A stretch of DNA of 64,000 bases from an uncultured Faecalicoccus sp. (GTDB taxonomy: Bacteria > Bacillota_I > Bacilli_A > Erysipelotrichales > Erysipelotrichaceae). The notes below the pieces were generated by a model. It had not been told where the DNA came from. It was given only the letters and a program-made list of their open reading frames with translations, and did not search any database. Positions 7,639 through 16,656 of the stretch are shown piece by piece (position 1 is the first letter of the stretch; each line of letters begins with the position of its first letter). The stretch covers positions 1 to 64,000 of the forward strand of contig CABVDD010000004.1 of the NCBI GenBank assembly GCA_902497095.1. The letters run 5' to 3'. The translations under genes were made by a program, and so were the position numbers.

Positions 7639-9525
7639 ATGCCAAAAGAGAGAAAATTAGTAGGTAAGGTTTTGACAATCTTAGGCATTGCTTTTTTCTA
7701 TTTGCCAATTGTATTTATGGTTGTCTTTTCCTTTAATGAATCAAAATCATTAACGCATTTTACTGGTTTTTCTACAAAGTGGTATCAAGCTATGTTGGAA
7801 AACCACAGCATGATGGAATCTTTGTACGTTACGATCATCATTGCTTTATTGGCCACGGTGATTTCTACAGTGATTGGTACGATCACGGCTATAGGGCTTT
7901 CTCGCTCTCGTAAGGTCATTAAAAACTTAGTACAACAGATCAATGATTTTCCTTTGATGAATCCGGAAATCGTAACGGCCATTGGGTTGATGTTATTGTT
8001 TATCACACTACAGGTGGAAAGAGGATTTACAACTTTATTGTTAGCGCATATTTCTTTCTGTATTCCATATGTGATGTTAAGTGTGATGCCTAAAATTCGC
8101 AGCTTGGATCCAAATTTGGCAGATGCGGCTATGGACTTAGGATGTACGCCTTTTCAGGCATTGTACAAGGTTATTGTTCCACAGATCATGCCAGGTATCG
8201 TATCTGGTGCACTTATCGCATTTACAATGTCTTTTGATGATTTCATTATCAGTTACTTCACAACTGGTGGTGGCGTTAAAAACTTAAGCATTATTGTTTA
8301 TACGATGTCCAAACGTGTAAATCCAAGCATCAATGCGATTAGTACTTTAGTTGTAGTATTTATTACTATTGTATTAGCTTTGGTCAATATATTGCCGGTG
8401 ATTGCCAAGAAAAGAGCTGGTAAACCTAAAAATAAACCATTGCGCTATGGAATTACAGCTGTTGTAGTGGCTTGCCTTGGTTTTGGCTTGTTCCAATTTG
8501 GTTCTTCAGCAGGCAATAAACCATATGCCGGTCAGACATTGCATGTCTATAACTGGGGAGAATATACTGGTGAAAATGTCATTCCAATGTTTGAAGAAAT
8601 GACAGGCGCCAAGGTTGTCATGGATAACTTTGATTCAAATGAACAAATGTATATCAATGTAGCTAATGGAGAAAGCTACGATATTTTGGTGCCAAGTGAT
8701 TATATGATTGAACGTTTGATTCAAGAAGGTCTTTTGATGAAGTTGGATAAAGAGAAGATTCAACCAGCTCTAGATCGTTATGTAGATGATGTGGTTGGGC
8801 TTCCGTATGATCCAAACAATGATTATTCAGTGCCTTATTTCTGGGGAAGTGTAGGTATTGTTTATGATAAAACAAAAGTTTCAAAAGAAGATCTGGAAAA
8901 AGAAGGCTATAACATTTTCTTGGATCAAAAGTATAAAGGTGATATTTATTTATATGATTCAGAACGTGATTCTTTTATGATGGCTTTAAAGGCACTAGGC
9001 TATTCTATGAATACAACCGATCAAAAAGAATTAGAGGAAGCGTATAATTGGCTGGTGAAATGTGTTGAAACAATGGAACCGGAAATCGTAACGGATGAAA
9101 TCATTGATAATATGGCACAGGGACGAAAAGCTTTAGGTTTGATCTATAGTGGAGATGCCGCATATGTCATGAGCGAAAATGAAAATATGGGATTCTATAT
9201 GCCGGAAAGCGGAACGAATTTATGGAGTGATGCGATGGTTATTCCAAAAAATGCGAAAAATCCAGAGCTTGCCTATGAATTTATTGATTTTATCAGTGAT
9301 TATGAAGCATCTATGGACAATTCTAGTTATGTAGGTTATACCTCTAGCAATCAGGAAGTATTTGATGAATTATCTGGTAAAGATGGTCTATATGAAGGAA
9401 TTAATGCTTATGTACCACGTTCGGGCTATGATCTGGATGAAGTCTTTGAATATCACGAAGATACACGAGTTATCATGGCAGACCTTTGGTCAAGAGTAAA
9501 AGTTGCCGCCAGCAATGCACAGTAA
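7639..9525 (+). CDS. potCD: PotC permease fused to PotD polyamine-binding protein
   Basis: A 628-residue fusion. Residues 1-260 are a PotC permease with coupling loop ADAAMDLGCTPFQALYKVI. A further membrane segment at about 270-288 anchors residues 297-628, a periplasmic-type binding protein (LHVYNWGEYTGENVIP at its N-terminus, as in PotD). The fusion tethers the receptor outside the membrane next to the channel, replacing the usual lipoprotein. The reading frame is continuous and there is no internal start signal at the junction. Such fusions are known in several Firmicutes. A terminator follows immediately. Confidence 0.92.
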   Translation: MPKERKLVGKVLTILGIAFFYLPIVFMVVFSFNESKSLTHFTGFSTKWYQAMLENHSMMESLYVTIIIALLATVISTVIGTITAIGLSRSRKVIKNLVQQINDFPLMNPEIVTAIGLMLLFITLQVERGFTTLLLAHISFCIPYVMLSVMPKIRSLDPNLADAAMDLGCTPFQALYKVIVPQIMPGIVSGALIAFTMSFDDFIISYFTTGGGVKNLSIIVYTMSKRVNPSINAISTLVVVFITIVLALVNILPVIAKKRAGKPKNKPLRYGITAVVVACLGFGLFQFGSSAGNKPYAGQTLHVYNWGEYTGENVIPMFEEMTGAKVVMDNFDSNEQMYINVANGESYDILVPSDYMIERLIQEGLLMKLDKEKIQPALDRYVDDVVGLPYDPNNDYSVPYFWGSVGIVYDKTKVSKEDLEKEGYNIFLDQKYKGDIYLYDSERDSFMMALKALGYSMNTTDQKELEEAYNWLVKCVETMEPEIVTDEIIDNMAQGRKALGLIYSGDAAYVMSENENMGFYMPESGTNLWSDAMVIPKNAKNPELAYEFIDFISDYEASMDNSSYVGYTSSNQEVFDELSGKDGLYEGINAYVPRSGYDLDEVFEYHEDTRVIMADLWSRVKVAASNAQ

Positions 9526-9531
9526 TTAAAT

Positions 9532-9570
9532 AAAAAATGGAGTTTCTTATAGACAGAGACTCCATTTTTT
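9532..9570. terminator. Bidirectional terminator after potCD
   Basis: AAAAAATGGAGT (9532-9543) pairs with ACTCCATTTTTT (9559-9570). T runs exist on both strands, so it can also end transcription from the minus-strand DeoR gene. Bases 9571-9675 hold nothing else recognisable. Confidence 0.8.
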
Positions 9571-9675
9571 GTGAATAAGATTAAAGATTGTTTAAAAAGA
9601 TTGATCAATAGATTGATGAAAAATATGTAAGTAGAGTTATACTTATATATGAAATTCTTAGATGTTTTGATATTG

Positions 9676-10476
9676 TTAAGGATGTTCAACGCTTTGATAT
9701 CCATAAAATGGTTGTACTGTTTGAATAGCTAAAGATGTATATTTAAAATCTTCTAATTGCTCTTTTTGTACACGAAGATCGGTTATCAAAAGATCGAAAG
9801 CTGATGCCTTAGCTACGCTGAATTGGTGAATATTGGCAATTTTTGTGGCGTCAGCTAAAAGATACTTTTTTCCGGTGCAGCGTGAAATCATGGCTTCATT
9901 GATGGAAACTTCTGGAAGAATGGCGGTTGTCATGCCGATTTCGGCATCAATGCCGCTACAACCCAGAAAACTTTTATCGGCAGAAACACGATTCACATTA
10001 TTCAAGGCAAAATCTCCTACCATGCTTTCTTTGGGATATCGGATTTCTCCACCGGTCAAGACAACGGTAATTTTTGGATCATAATCAATAAACAGAGCTT
10101 TTCCATTGTTGGTAATGACGGTCACGTGTTTATCGTGTATATAACGTAACATTAGTAAGGCAGTGGAGCTCGTGTTGATAAATATAGTATCGCCTTCTTC
10201 TACCAAATGTGCTGCGTATTTGGCGATGGCATGTTTATAAGGTTCGTTATTATCTTTTATTTGATCGTTATCAACAAAAGATTGAATCAATCTTGCTCCG
10301 CCATAATAGCGTATCACAGCGCCCATGTCTTCCCAATATTGTAGATCGCGTCGTATGGTTAAAGGTGCTACGTTTAATTCTTTAGCTAATTCTTCAACGT
10401 TGACTTTTCCTTGTACCTGAATTTTTTCCATGATTTTTTTGCGTCGTGCATCGACGATCTCTTTACTCATTTTCAT
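9676..10476 (-). CDS. DeoR-family regulator of the ascorbate-type (ula) locus
   Basis: A 266-residue repressor. The N-terminal helix-turn-helix (VNVEELAKELNVAPLTIRRD) is followed by a sugar-phosphate sensor domain with ITNNGKAL, GGEIRYPKESMVGD and LLADATK segments. ATG at 10476 follows GAGGTGAT. It overlaps the 3' end of the upstream membrane-protein gene by 14 bases, and both are transcribed away from ulaG. Its likely operators are the GTTC repeats at 11279-11374. It is expected to respond to a phosphorylated ascorbate-pathway intermediate. Confidence 0.85.
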   Translation of the reverse strand: MKMSKEIVDARRKKIMEKIQVQGKVNVEELAKELNVAPLTIRRDLQYWEDMGAVIRYYGGARLIQSFVDNDQIKDNNEPYKHAIAKYAAHLVEEGDTIFINTSSTALLMLRYIHDKHVTVITNNGKALFIDYDPKITVVLTGGEIRYPKESMVGDFALNNVNRVSADKSFLGCSGIDAEIGMTTAILPEVSINEAMISRCTGKKYLLADATKIANIHQFSVAKASAFDLLITDLRVQKEQLEDFKYTSLAIQTVQPFYGYQSVEHP

Positions 10477-11242
10477 GACTTATCACCTCTATGATTTTTG
10501 AAGTGCCTCCGATTTCCTGCATCTTCTTGAGACACTCTTCTTCCATGGAACGATTATGCATGATTCTGCAAAGGTTGCTGAATTGAAAATAATAATGAAG
10601 TTTTTCGCGATTGTTCATATTTTGTATGTTAGTCTTTTTAAAACAATTAAAACTTTGTTTGTAATCTTTTCGGCTAAATAAGTACAATGCATCTATAAAA
10701 TCCCAATTGTATAAAGGTGATAATTTATGGCCTTTAATTTTTGCATCTTTCATACGGATTATTTTTGTGTATTCTTCTTGAACGGATTTAGTATTTTTTA
10801 ATAAAAAGTGTGCATATAATTGGTTATAGTGCCAAATCAATAGATTATCTATATTTTGATGAAACAATTTATAATTGTTTTCCATGACATCTAATAAGGC
10901 TGAAGCATCTAGCATGTCAGCATAATATAAGGTATCATAGATGACCTTGGAAGAATGATAAGCTTTAAATATATCTTTTTTTAAAAGAACATCAAATTCT
11001 TTTCTTCCTTTCTGTGGCATTGCATCAAAAGCAATCGTTTTAATAGCGTGCTGATAGAGGTATCGTAAATATTCAGAATACATAGCTACTGAAAATATCA
11101 GTATGTAAAGAATTCCAAATAACAATTTCTGCGAGAGTTCTTGTGTGGTGATGATAATATAAAAAGAATAAATTGTGAAGATTATGTAAATGATGCCCAT
11201 AACGATATTACGGGATTCCTGAGGGAATGCAGCTTTTTTCAT
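10463..11242 (-). CDS. Membrane protein with helical cytoplasmic domain, unknown function
   Basis: A 259-residue protein with two hydrophobic segments near residues 13-30 and 39-55, then a long helical, Tyr-rich domain (about 75-255) with TPR-like pairs. ATG follows AAGGAG. It is co-transcribed with the DeoR regulator, overlapping it by 14 bases. The overall design resembles the protein at 3034-3630, which also sits by a sugar PTS. No family recognised; a sensing or scaffolding role is speculation. Confidence 0.6.
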   Translation of the reverse strand: MKKAAFPQESRNIVMGIIYIIFTIYSFYIIITTQELSQKLLFGILYILIFSVAMYSEYLRYLYQHAIKTIAFDAMPQKGRKEFDVLLKKDIFKAYHSSKVIYDTLYYADMLDASALLDVMENNYKLFHQNIDNLLIWHYNQLYAHFLLKNTKSVQEEYTKIIRMKDAKIKGHKLSPLYNWDFIDALYLFSRKDYKQSFNCFKKTNIQNMNNREKLHYYFQFSNLCRIMHNRSMEEECLKKMQEIGGTSKIIEVISHENE

Positions 11243-11278
11243 GATCGTGTCTCCTTATATTTGTATTATATGAATAAG

Positions 11279-11374
11279 AGTTCTTAAAGTCAATCCTAAA
11301 CATTCTATTAAATGTTCTTATAAAATAAGTAAGCGATTACAATGTTCATAAAATGGATAAAGTGTTCGTAAAAG
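11279..11374 (+). promoter_or_regulatory. Array of GTTC(N)TA(T)AAA direct repeats, putative DeoR operators
   Basis: GTTC cores occur at 11280, 11314, 11344 and 11364; the last three read TGTTCTTATAAA, TGTTCATAAAAT and TGTTCGTAAAAG, at 30- and 20-base spacing. They fill the divergent region between the regulator operon and ulaG. DeoR-type repressors bind repeated sites of this kind. Confidence 0.55.
11328..11341 (+). promoter_or_regulatory. CcpA catabolite-response element (cre)
   Basis: AGTAAGCGATTACA matches the cre consensus TGTAANCGNTTACA at every position but the first. It sits among the operator repeats, about 40 bases upstream of the ula -35 box, so the locus is probably under glucose catabolite control. 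Confidence 0.65.
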
Positions 11375-11378
11375 GCGG

Positions 11379-11407
11379 TTGTTGTTTGTTTTAAATTTTA
11401 ATATAGT
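11379..11407 (+). promoter_or_regulatory. Promoter of the ula operon
   Basis: TTGTTG (11379-11384) and TATAGT (11402-11407) with 17-base spacing, just downstream of the operator array and about 57 bases before ulaG. Confidence 0.5.
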
Positions 11408-11463
11408 AAGACTGTCAAAAAGAACCATGGTTATTTGAAATAGGAAAGAAGGGCAAAACGAGA

Positions 11464-12564
11464 ATGAGCAAAGTTGATGAGATTACAAGAGAATCCTGGA
11501 TCTTAGGCACATTCCCGGAATGGGGAACTTGGCTTAATGAAGAAATAGAACAGGAAGAAGTCAAACCAGGGACGGTCGCAATGTGGTGGCTAGGTTGTAC
11601 CGGAATTTGGTTTAAAACACCACAGGCAAACATTACGGTCGATCTTTGGGCTGGTAATGGTAAAAGAACACATGGAGATGGCAAAATGAAAGTTGGGCAC
11701 CAGATGGCTAATATGTGTGGGTGTCGAAATATGCAACCTAATTTAAGAGCAGTTCCTTTTGTGATTGATCCATTTGCCATCAAGCAGGTAGATGCCGTAT
11801 TGGCAACGCATTATCATCAAGATCATATGAGTGCAGAATATGCCAGTCATGTTCTAAAAAGTGGTATGATGACAACAGATGAAAATGGAAAAGAAATTCC
11901 AGTTCCTTTCATCGGACCAAAGAAATCTGTGGAATTATGGCAAAAGTGGGGTGTTCCGGCAGATCGATGCATTACTGTCAGACCAGGAGATACTATTAAG
12001 ATCAAAGATATTGAAATCGTTGCTTTGGATTCTTTTGATAGAACTTGTATTGTCACAACAGATTCTATAGGACCAGATCGTGAAGATCTAAGAGGTAAAT
12101 GTCCAACAGATATGGATGATAAAGCAGTAAATTATTTAATTAAAACACCAGGTGGCAATATTTATCATTCCGGAGATTCACATTACTCTATTTATTACGC
12201 AAAACATGGAAAAGACTATGATATTGATGTTGCTTTTGGATCGTATGGAGAAAACCCTGTCGGAATGCAGGATAAAATGACGTCTATCGATATTTTACGT
12301 ATGGCAGAAGCTTTAAGAACGGATGTAGTAATTCCGATTCACTATGATGTATGGACAAATTTCAAAGCAGATCCACAGGAAATCAATTTGTTGTATAACT
12401 ATAAAAAAGACGTATTGGATTATAAATTTCATCCATTTATCTGGGATGTTGGAGGAAAATATGTATATCCAACAGATAAAGATAAACGTATGTATCATTA
12501 TCGCCGCGGTTTTGAAGATTGTTTTGAAGAGGAACAAAATATCCCATATCGTTCCTGTCTATAA
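11464..12564 (+). CDS. ulaG: L-ascorbate-6-phosphate lactonase UlaG
   Basis: A 366-residue cytosolic metallo-hydrolase that opens the lactone of ascorbate 6-phosphate to 3-keto-L-gulonate 6-phosphate. The metallo-beta-lactamase metal motif THYHQDH is present, as are [13 protein letters not shown] near the N-terminus and the later HSGDSHYS metal site. Length is close to E. coli UlaG (354). It overlaps the next gene by one base (TAATG) and is first in the operon behind the DeoR-type promoter. Confidence 0.92.
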   Translation: MSKVDEITRESWILGTFPEWGTWLNEEIEQEEVKPGTVAMWWLGCTGIWFKTPQANITVDLWAGNGKRTHGDGKMKVGHQMANMCGCRNMQPNLRAVPFVIDPFAIKQVDAVLATHYHQDHMSAEYASHVLKSGMMTTDENGKEIPVPFIGPKKSVELWQKWGVPADRCITVRPGDTIKIKDIEIVALDSFDRTCIVTTDSIGPDREDLRGKCPTDMDDKAVNYLIKTPGGNIYHSGDSHYSIYYAKHGKDYDIDVAFGSYGENPVGMQDKMTSIDILRMAEALRTDVVIPIHYDVWTNFKADPQEINLLYNYKKDVLDYKFHPFIWDVGGKYVYPTDKDKRMYHYRRGFEDCFEEEQNIPYRSCL

Positions 12565-13019
12565 TGCTTAAAGAGATTGTAAAAAATGGGTATTACACTT
12601 TTGCGGATTCATTCGCATCATGGGAAGATGCAGTTCGCGGCAGCTATGAACCATTAAAAAAGTGTAAGATAGTTGATGATACTTATATCAATAATGTAAT
12701 TGAATGTATTAAAAAATATGGACCTTATATAGTCATTGTTCCAGGTATTGCCATGCCACACTCAACAGAAGGTGCGGATGGATGCTATGGAACAGCGATA
12801 TCTTTTATGAAAGTCGAAACGCCGGTAGATTTCGATACGCAAGACGAAGAGAAAAAGGCAACACTGTTTTTCTCTTTGGCGGCAGCAGATCATGAAGAAC
12901 ATTTAAAGAATATTCAATCTTTAATGGATACTTTAATGAATGAAGACATTGTTGAGGCGTTGAATAAGTGCAAAACACCACAAGAATTAAAAGAAATCGC
13001 AGATCAATTTGAATCATAA
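12564..13019 (+). CDS. ulaC: Ascorbate-type PTS EIIA component
   Basis: A 151-residue PTS EIIA of the fructose/mannitol fold. The active His lies in GIAMPHSTEGADG. The next residues (VETPVDFDTQDEEKKATLFFSLAA) fit the UlaC/SgaA subfamily. It takes phosphate from HPr and passes it to UlaB. It is translationally coupled to ulaG and followed by the permease gene 30 bases later. Confidence 0.85.
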   Translation: MLKEIVKNGYYTFADSFASWEDAVRGSYEPLKKCKIVDDTYINNVIECIKKYGPYIVIVPGIAMPHSTEGADGCYGTAISFMKVETPVDFDTQDEEKKATLFFSLAAADHEEHLKNIQSLMDTLMNEDIVEALNKCKTPQELKEIADQFES

Positions 13020-13049
13020 TAATAAAAGATAATAGGAAAGGTATATGTT

Positions 13050-14522
13050 ATGAACATAATAATGGGTGTTTGGGATTTCTTTGCGACCAATATCCTAACG
13101 CAGCCAGCATATTTTATAGGGCTAATTGTTTTTATAGGATATTTGTTGTTGAGAAAACCTGTATATGAAGCTTTTTCGGGTTTTATAAAGGCAACGGTAG
13201 GATACATGATCTTAGCCGTGGGTTCTAGTGGATTGGTAAACAACTTCCGTCCTATTTTAGTTGGATTAAAGGATCGTTTTAACTTGGATGCCATGGTCAT
13301 TGATCCATACTTTGGACAAAATGCAGTTACTGCAGGTTTACAGGAACAGTTTGGAAGAACGTTCTCACAAGTAATGTTATTGTTGTTGATTGCGTTTATC
13401 ATGAACTTGATTTTGGTACGTTTAAAGAAATGGACAAAAATGCGTGCTGTATTTACAACAGGTCATGTACAGATGCAACAGGCAGCTACTGCATTTTGGT
13501 TAATATTGTTTTGTTTTCCAACTTTAGGAAATACACAAATTTTGTTGATCATGGCTGTGATTTTAGGGTTGTATTGGGCAGTTGGATCAAATTTAACCGT
13601 TGAAATCACACAGGAGTTAACAGAAGGTGGAGGCTTTGCGATTGCCCACCAACAAATGTTTGGAATCGCCATATTTGGAAAGATTGCCGAAAAAATGCAT
13701 TCCAGTAAGTCTAAGAGTTTAGATGAATTAAAGTTTCCAGGATTCTTATCCATCTTTAACGAAAATATGGTAGCCACTTCTATTTTGATGTTCTTGTTCT
13801 TTGGCGCTATCTTATTAGTTTTAGGACAAGATTATTTGACAGCTGGCGGCTTTATGAAAGAAGGAGAAAATTTCTTCTTCTACATTATGACAACATCACT
13901 AAATTTCGCAGTGTATTTAGCTATCTTGCAGCTAGGTGTACGAACTTTCGTTACAGAGTTGACCAATTCATTCCAAGGTATTTCTAATTCATTTTTACCA
14001 GGGGCTGTGCCTGGTATCGACTGCGCGGCTGTCTTCGGGTTTGGTAGTGCCAATGCCGTAACAGTTGGATTCTTGATGGGTGCATTAGGACAATTTATTG
14101 CGATCATGATTTTATTGTTGTTGAAATCGCCAACTCTGGTTATTGCCGGATTCGTACCGGTATTCTTTGACAACGCAGTCATTGCGGTATATGCAGATAA
14201 AAAAGGTGGTATTAAAGCGGCTTTGATTCTTCCGTTTATTTGTGGTTTGATTCAAGTCTTTGGTTCGGCCTTTATTGCTGGTTGGGTAGGCTTAGCACAA
14301 TATGGAGGCTATTTAGGTATGTTTGACTGGGCAACTGTATGGCCAATGTTCACTGTTATCATGAAGTTTGCTGGTTATATTGGTGTTGCGATCGTTGTAA
14401 TAATATTGCTTGCGATCCCGCAGTTACAATACCGCTCTCATCCGGATACATATTTCTTGATTACGGAAGATTATGATGCATATTTGGAAAAGAAACAACA
14501 AAAAGAAGCAGCTAAACAATAA
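13050..14522 (+). CDS. ulaA: Ascorbate-type PTS EIIC permease UlaA
   Basis: A 490-residue membrane permease with about ten or more hydrophobic segments. It matches the UlaA/SgaT family in length and in segments such as LRKPVYEAFSGFIKATVGYM and GNTQILLIMAVILGLYWA. It imports the sugar acid while UlaB phosphorylates it. AGGAAAGG precedes the ATG. Ascorbate is the expected substrate, but related permeases can carry other sugars. Confidence 0.9.
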   Translation: MNIIMGVWDFFATNILTQPAYFIGLIVFIGYLLLRKPVYEAFSGFIKATVGYMILAVGSSGLVNNFRPILVGLKDRFNLDAMVIDPYFGQNAVTAGLQEQFGRTFSQVMLLLLIAFIMNLILVRLKKWTKMRAVFTTGHVQMQQAATAFWLILFCFPTLGNTQILLIMAVILGLYWAVGSNLTVEITQELTEGGGFAIAHQQMFGIAIFGKIAEKMHSSKSKSLDELKFPGFLSIFNENMVATSILMFLFFGAILLVLGQDYLTAGGFMKEGENFFFYIMTTSLNFAVYLAILQLGVRTFVTELTNSFQGISNSFLPGAVPGIDCAAVFGFGSANAVTVGFLMGALGQFIAIMILLLLKSPTLVIAGFVPVFFDNAVIAVYADKKGGIKAALILPFICGLIQVFGSAFIAGWVGLAQYGGYLGMFDWATVWPMFTVIMKFAGYIGVAIVVIILLAIPQLQYRSHPDTYFLITEDYDAYLEKKQQKEAAKQ

Positions 14523-14552
14523 TATATAGAAAAAAGGGAAAGAGGAGAAAGT

Positions 14553-14852
14553 ATGTCAAAAAAATACAAATTGTTAGTTTGTTGTGGCAATGGAGCCGGA
14601 ACAAGTATGATGATCAAGTTGAACGTGGAAAAAGTTGCTAAAAAAATGGGACTTGATGTTCAGGAAATTCGTCATTGCGCAGTATCAGAAGGAAAATCTG
14701 CTGCCAGTGGTTATGATATCGTTTTATGTTCTAAAAACTTTGTCAATATGTTCGCCGATGCTGAAAAAAGAGGTACTAAGATTGTTGGCTTGAAAAATGT
14801 AATGTCAGCCAAAGAAATTGAAGAAGGATTAGTCGCCGCAACAGCTGAATAA
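14553..14852 (+). CDS. ulaB: Ascorbate-type PTS EIIB component
   Basis: A 99-residue EIIB with the phosphorylated Cys in LLVCCGNGAGTSMMIK. It transfers phosphate from UlaC to the substrate bound by UlaA. A strong terminator directly follows, so the first ula transcription unit ends here and the enzymes behind form a separate, compositionally different block. Confidence 0.9.
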   Translation: MSKKYKLLVCCGNGAGTSMMIKLNVEKVAKKMGLDVQEIRHCAVSEGKSAASGYDIVLCSKNFVNMFADAEKRGTKIVGLKNVMSAKEIEEGLVAATAE

Positions 14853-14856
14853 TAGA

Positions 14857-14880
14857 AAAAGCTGCCAACGGCAGCTTTTC
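14857..14880 (+). terminator. Terminator after ulaB
   Basis: AAAAGCTGCC (14857-14866), loop AAC, GGCAGCTTTT (14870-14879). A ten-pair stem with a short T tail. It may be a full terminator or an attenuator controlling the GC-rich enzyme block. Confidence 0.7.
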
Positions 14881-14917
14881 TTATACCTAATTTTAAGGAA
14901 AACAAGGAGAAAAAGAG

Positions 14918-15955
14918 ATGAAAATAGAAAAGAAACATTTAGATGATATCAAACGTTGTTACTGTGCCAGCAATATCTATATGCAAAACGAAAACCATAT
15001 CCTGCTGGCCAGTGAAGATCCCGATGTGGCCTGCAACATGTACAGCGGCAAAAATTTTGAAAACAAGGAAACGGTCTGGACCCATCCGGGCGGCTGTATG
15101 TCCATCATCCCCATCCCGCACAAGGAAGGCGAATTTCTGGCCGTTCAGGAATTCTATCTGAAAGTCTCTCCATCGCTGGCCAAGATCGTCTGGGGAAAAT
15201 ACGATCCGCAAAAGGGATGGCAGATCCAGGATGTCCTGTCCATGCCGTATATCCATCGATTTGATATCTACGATGTCGATGGAACCAACTACTTCATCGG
15301 AGCGACCATCGCCACTTCCAAGAAGGAGAAAAACGACTGGTCCGTACCGGGACGCATCTATATCGGAAAACTGCCGGAAGATCCATCACAGGGCATTGAA
15401 TTAGATATCCTGGCAGACGGTCTATATCGAAACCATGGCTACTGGCACGGAAAGGAAAACGGAAAAGATGTCGGTTATTTTGGCAGCGATCAGGGGATCC
15501 TGAAGGTCACGCCGCCGGATACAGCAGATGGCAAATGGAAGACCGAAGTGATCCTGGAAGGTCATATCGGAGAGATCGCCACGGCCGATCTGGATGGAGA
15601 CGGCATCGAAGAAATCATGACGATCGAACCTTTCCACGGCAACAGTATCCAGATCTATAAGAAGGAAGAAGACGGCTATAAAAAAGTGTGGACCTATGAC
15701 AATACCATTGATTTTGCCCATACTCTTGTAGGGACCACACTGTGCGGGAAACCAACTTTCGTAGCCGGTGTACGAAGAGAAGAGGCCGAACTGTTCTATG
15801 TGCAGTATGTAAAGGGACAGTATCAGGCCACGGTGATCGAAAAAGGAGTCGGTCCGGCCAATCTGTGCGTGGTGCATGAAGAAGACCGGGATCTGATCGT
15901 CAGTGCCAACCATACGGCCAATGAAGCGGCTGTCTATGTGGTAACAGGAGAATAG
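14918..15955 (+). CDS. FG-GAP/beta-propeller-like cytosolic protein of unknown function
   Basis: A 345-residue protein without signal peptide or membrane segment. Residues about 225-255 read [20 protein letters not shown], a calcium-binding D-x-D-x-D-G FG-GAP/VCBS-type blade, and similar DVDG and GSDQG turns occur elsewhere, suggesting a beta-propeller. AAGGAG precedes the ATG. It lies where ulaD (3-keto-L-gulonate 6-phosphate decarboxylase) would be expected, two bases before ulaF. Its GC content is much higher than the surroundings. It could be an alternative pathway enzyme, but sequence alone does not show an activity. Confidence 0.6.
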   Translation: MKIEKKHLDDIKRCYCASNIYMQNENHILLASEDPDVACNMYSGKNFENKETVWTHPGGCMSIIPIPHKEGEFLAVQEFYLKVSPSLAKIVWGKYDPQKGWQIQDVLSMPYIHRFDIYDVDGTNYFIGATIATSKKEKNDWSVPGRIYIGKLPEDPSQGIELDILADGLYRNHGYWHGKENGKDVGYFGSDQGILKVTPPDTADGKWKTEVILEGHIGEIATADLDGDGIEEIMTIEPFHGNSIQIYKKEEDGYKKVWTYDNTIDFAHTLVGTTLCGKPTFVAGVRREEAELFYVQYVKGQYQATVIEKGVGPANLCVVHEEDRDLIVSANHTANEAAVYVVTGE

Positions 15956-15957
15956 AT

Positions 15958-16656
15958 ATGCTGGAAAAGATGAAACAGGAAGTTCTGGAAGCCAATCTGC
16001 TGCTTCCCAAACATGGACTGATCACATTTACATGGGGCAATGTCAGTGCCATCGATCGTGAAAAAGGGATCGTGGCCATCAAGCCCAGCGGTGTCGAGTA
16101 TGATACGATGAAAGTCGAAGATATCGTGCTGGTCGATCTGGAAGGCCATATCGTGGAAGGGGATCTTAGACCAAGCTCGGATCTGCCGACCCATCTGGAA
16201 TTCTATCGCAACTGGCCTAGTATCGGCGGTGTGGTGCATACCCACTCCCGATGGGCGACAAGCTTTGCCCAGGCCGGACTGGATATCCAGGCCCTGGGAA
16301 CGACACAGGCCGACTACTTCTATGGAACGATACCATGTACCCGAAAGATGACCGAAGAAGAGATCCACGGCAACTATGAACAGGAGACCGGGAAAGTGAT
16401 CGTGGAGACCTTTGAAGAAAGACACATCGATCCAGAAGAAGTACCGGCGGTACTGGTACACAGCCATGGACCGTTTTGCTGGGGAACGGATGCCTTCAAT
16501 GCGGTACACAATGCGGTGGTACTGGAAGAAGTGGCAATGATGAATACGATGGCCAGTCTGTTACGAAACAATGAGATCGAACCGATGCAACAGACGCTAT
16601 TGGACAAGCACTTTAAAAGAAAACACGGACCGGGAGCCTACTATGGACAAAAATAG
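15958..16656 (+). CDS. ulaF: L-ribulose-5-phosphate 4-epimerase UlaF
   Basis: A 232-residue class-II-aldolase-fold zinc enzyme that interconverts L-ribulose 5-phosphate and D-xylulose 5-phosphate, the last step of the ula pathway. [17 protein letters not shown] and the metal-binding VVHTHSRWA and LVHSHGPF motifs are all present. Length equals AraD/UlaF. Two bases separate it from the FG-GAP-like gene, and it overlaps ulaE by 14 bases. Codon use is GC-rich like its two neighbours. Confidence 0.92.
   Translation: MLEKMKQEVLEANLLLPKHGLITFTWGNVSAIDREKGIVAIKPSGVEYDTMKVEDIVLVDLEGHIVEGDLRPSSDLPTHLEFYRNWPSIGGVVHTHSRWATSFAQAGLDIQALGTTQADYFYGTIPCTRKMTEEEIHGNYEQETGKVIVETFEERHIDPEEVPAVLVHSHGPFCWGTDAFNAVHNAVVLEEVAMMNTMASLLRNNEIEPMQQTLLDKHFKRKHGPGAYYGQK

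Noticed and set aside
14918..15955. The FG-GAP-like protein as UlaD
   Set aside because: UlaD is a TIM-barrel protein of about 215 residues of the orotidine-decarboxylase family; none of its motifs are seen here.
15422..16509. Long minus-strand reading frames opposite the FG-GAP-like gene and ulaF
   Set aside because: They are a by-product of the GC-rich codon use on the plus strand. They lack ribosome sites and overlap well-supported genes.
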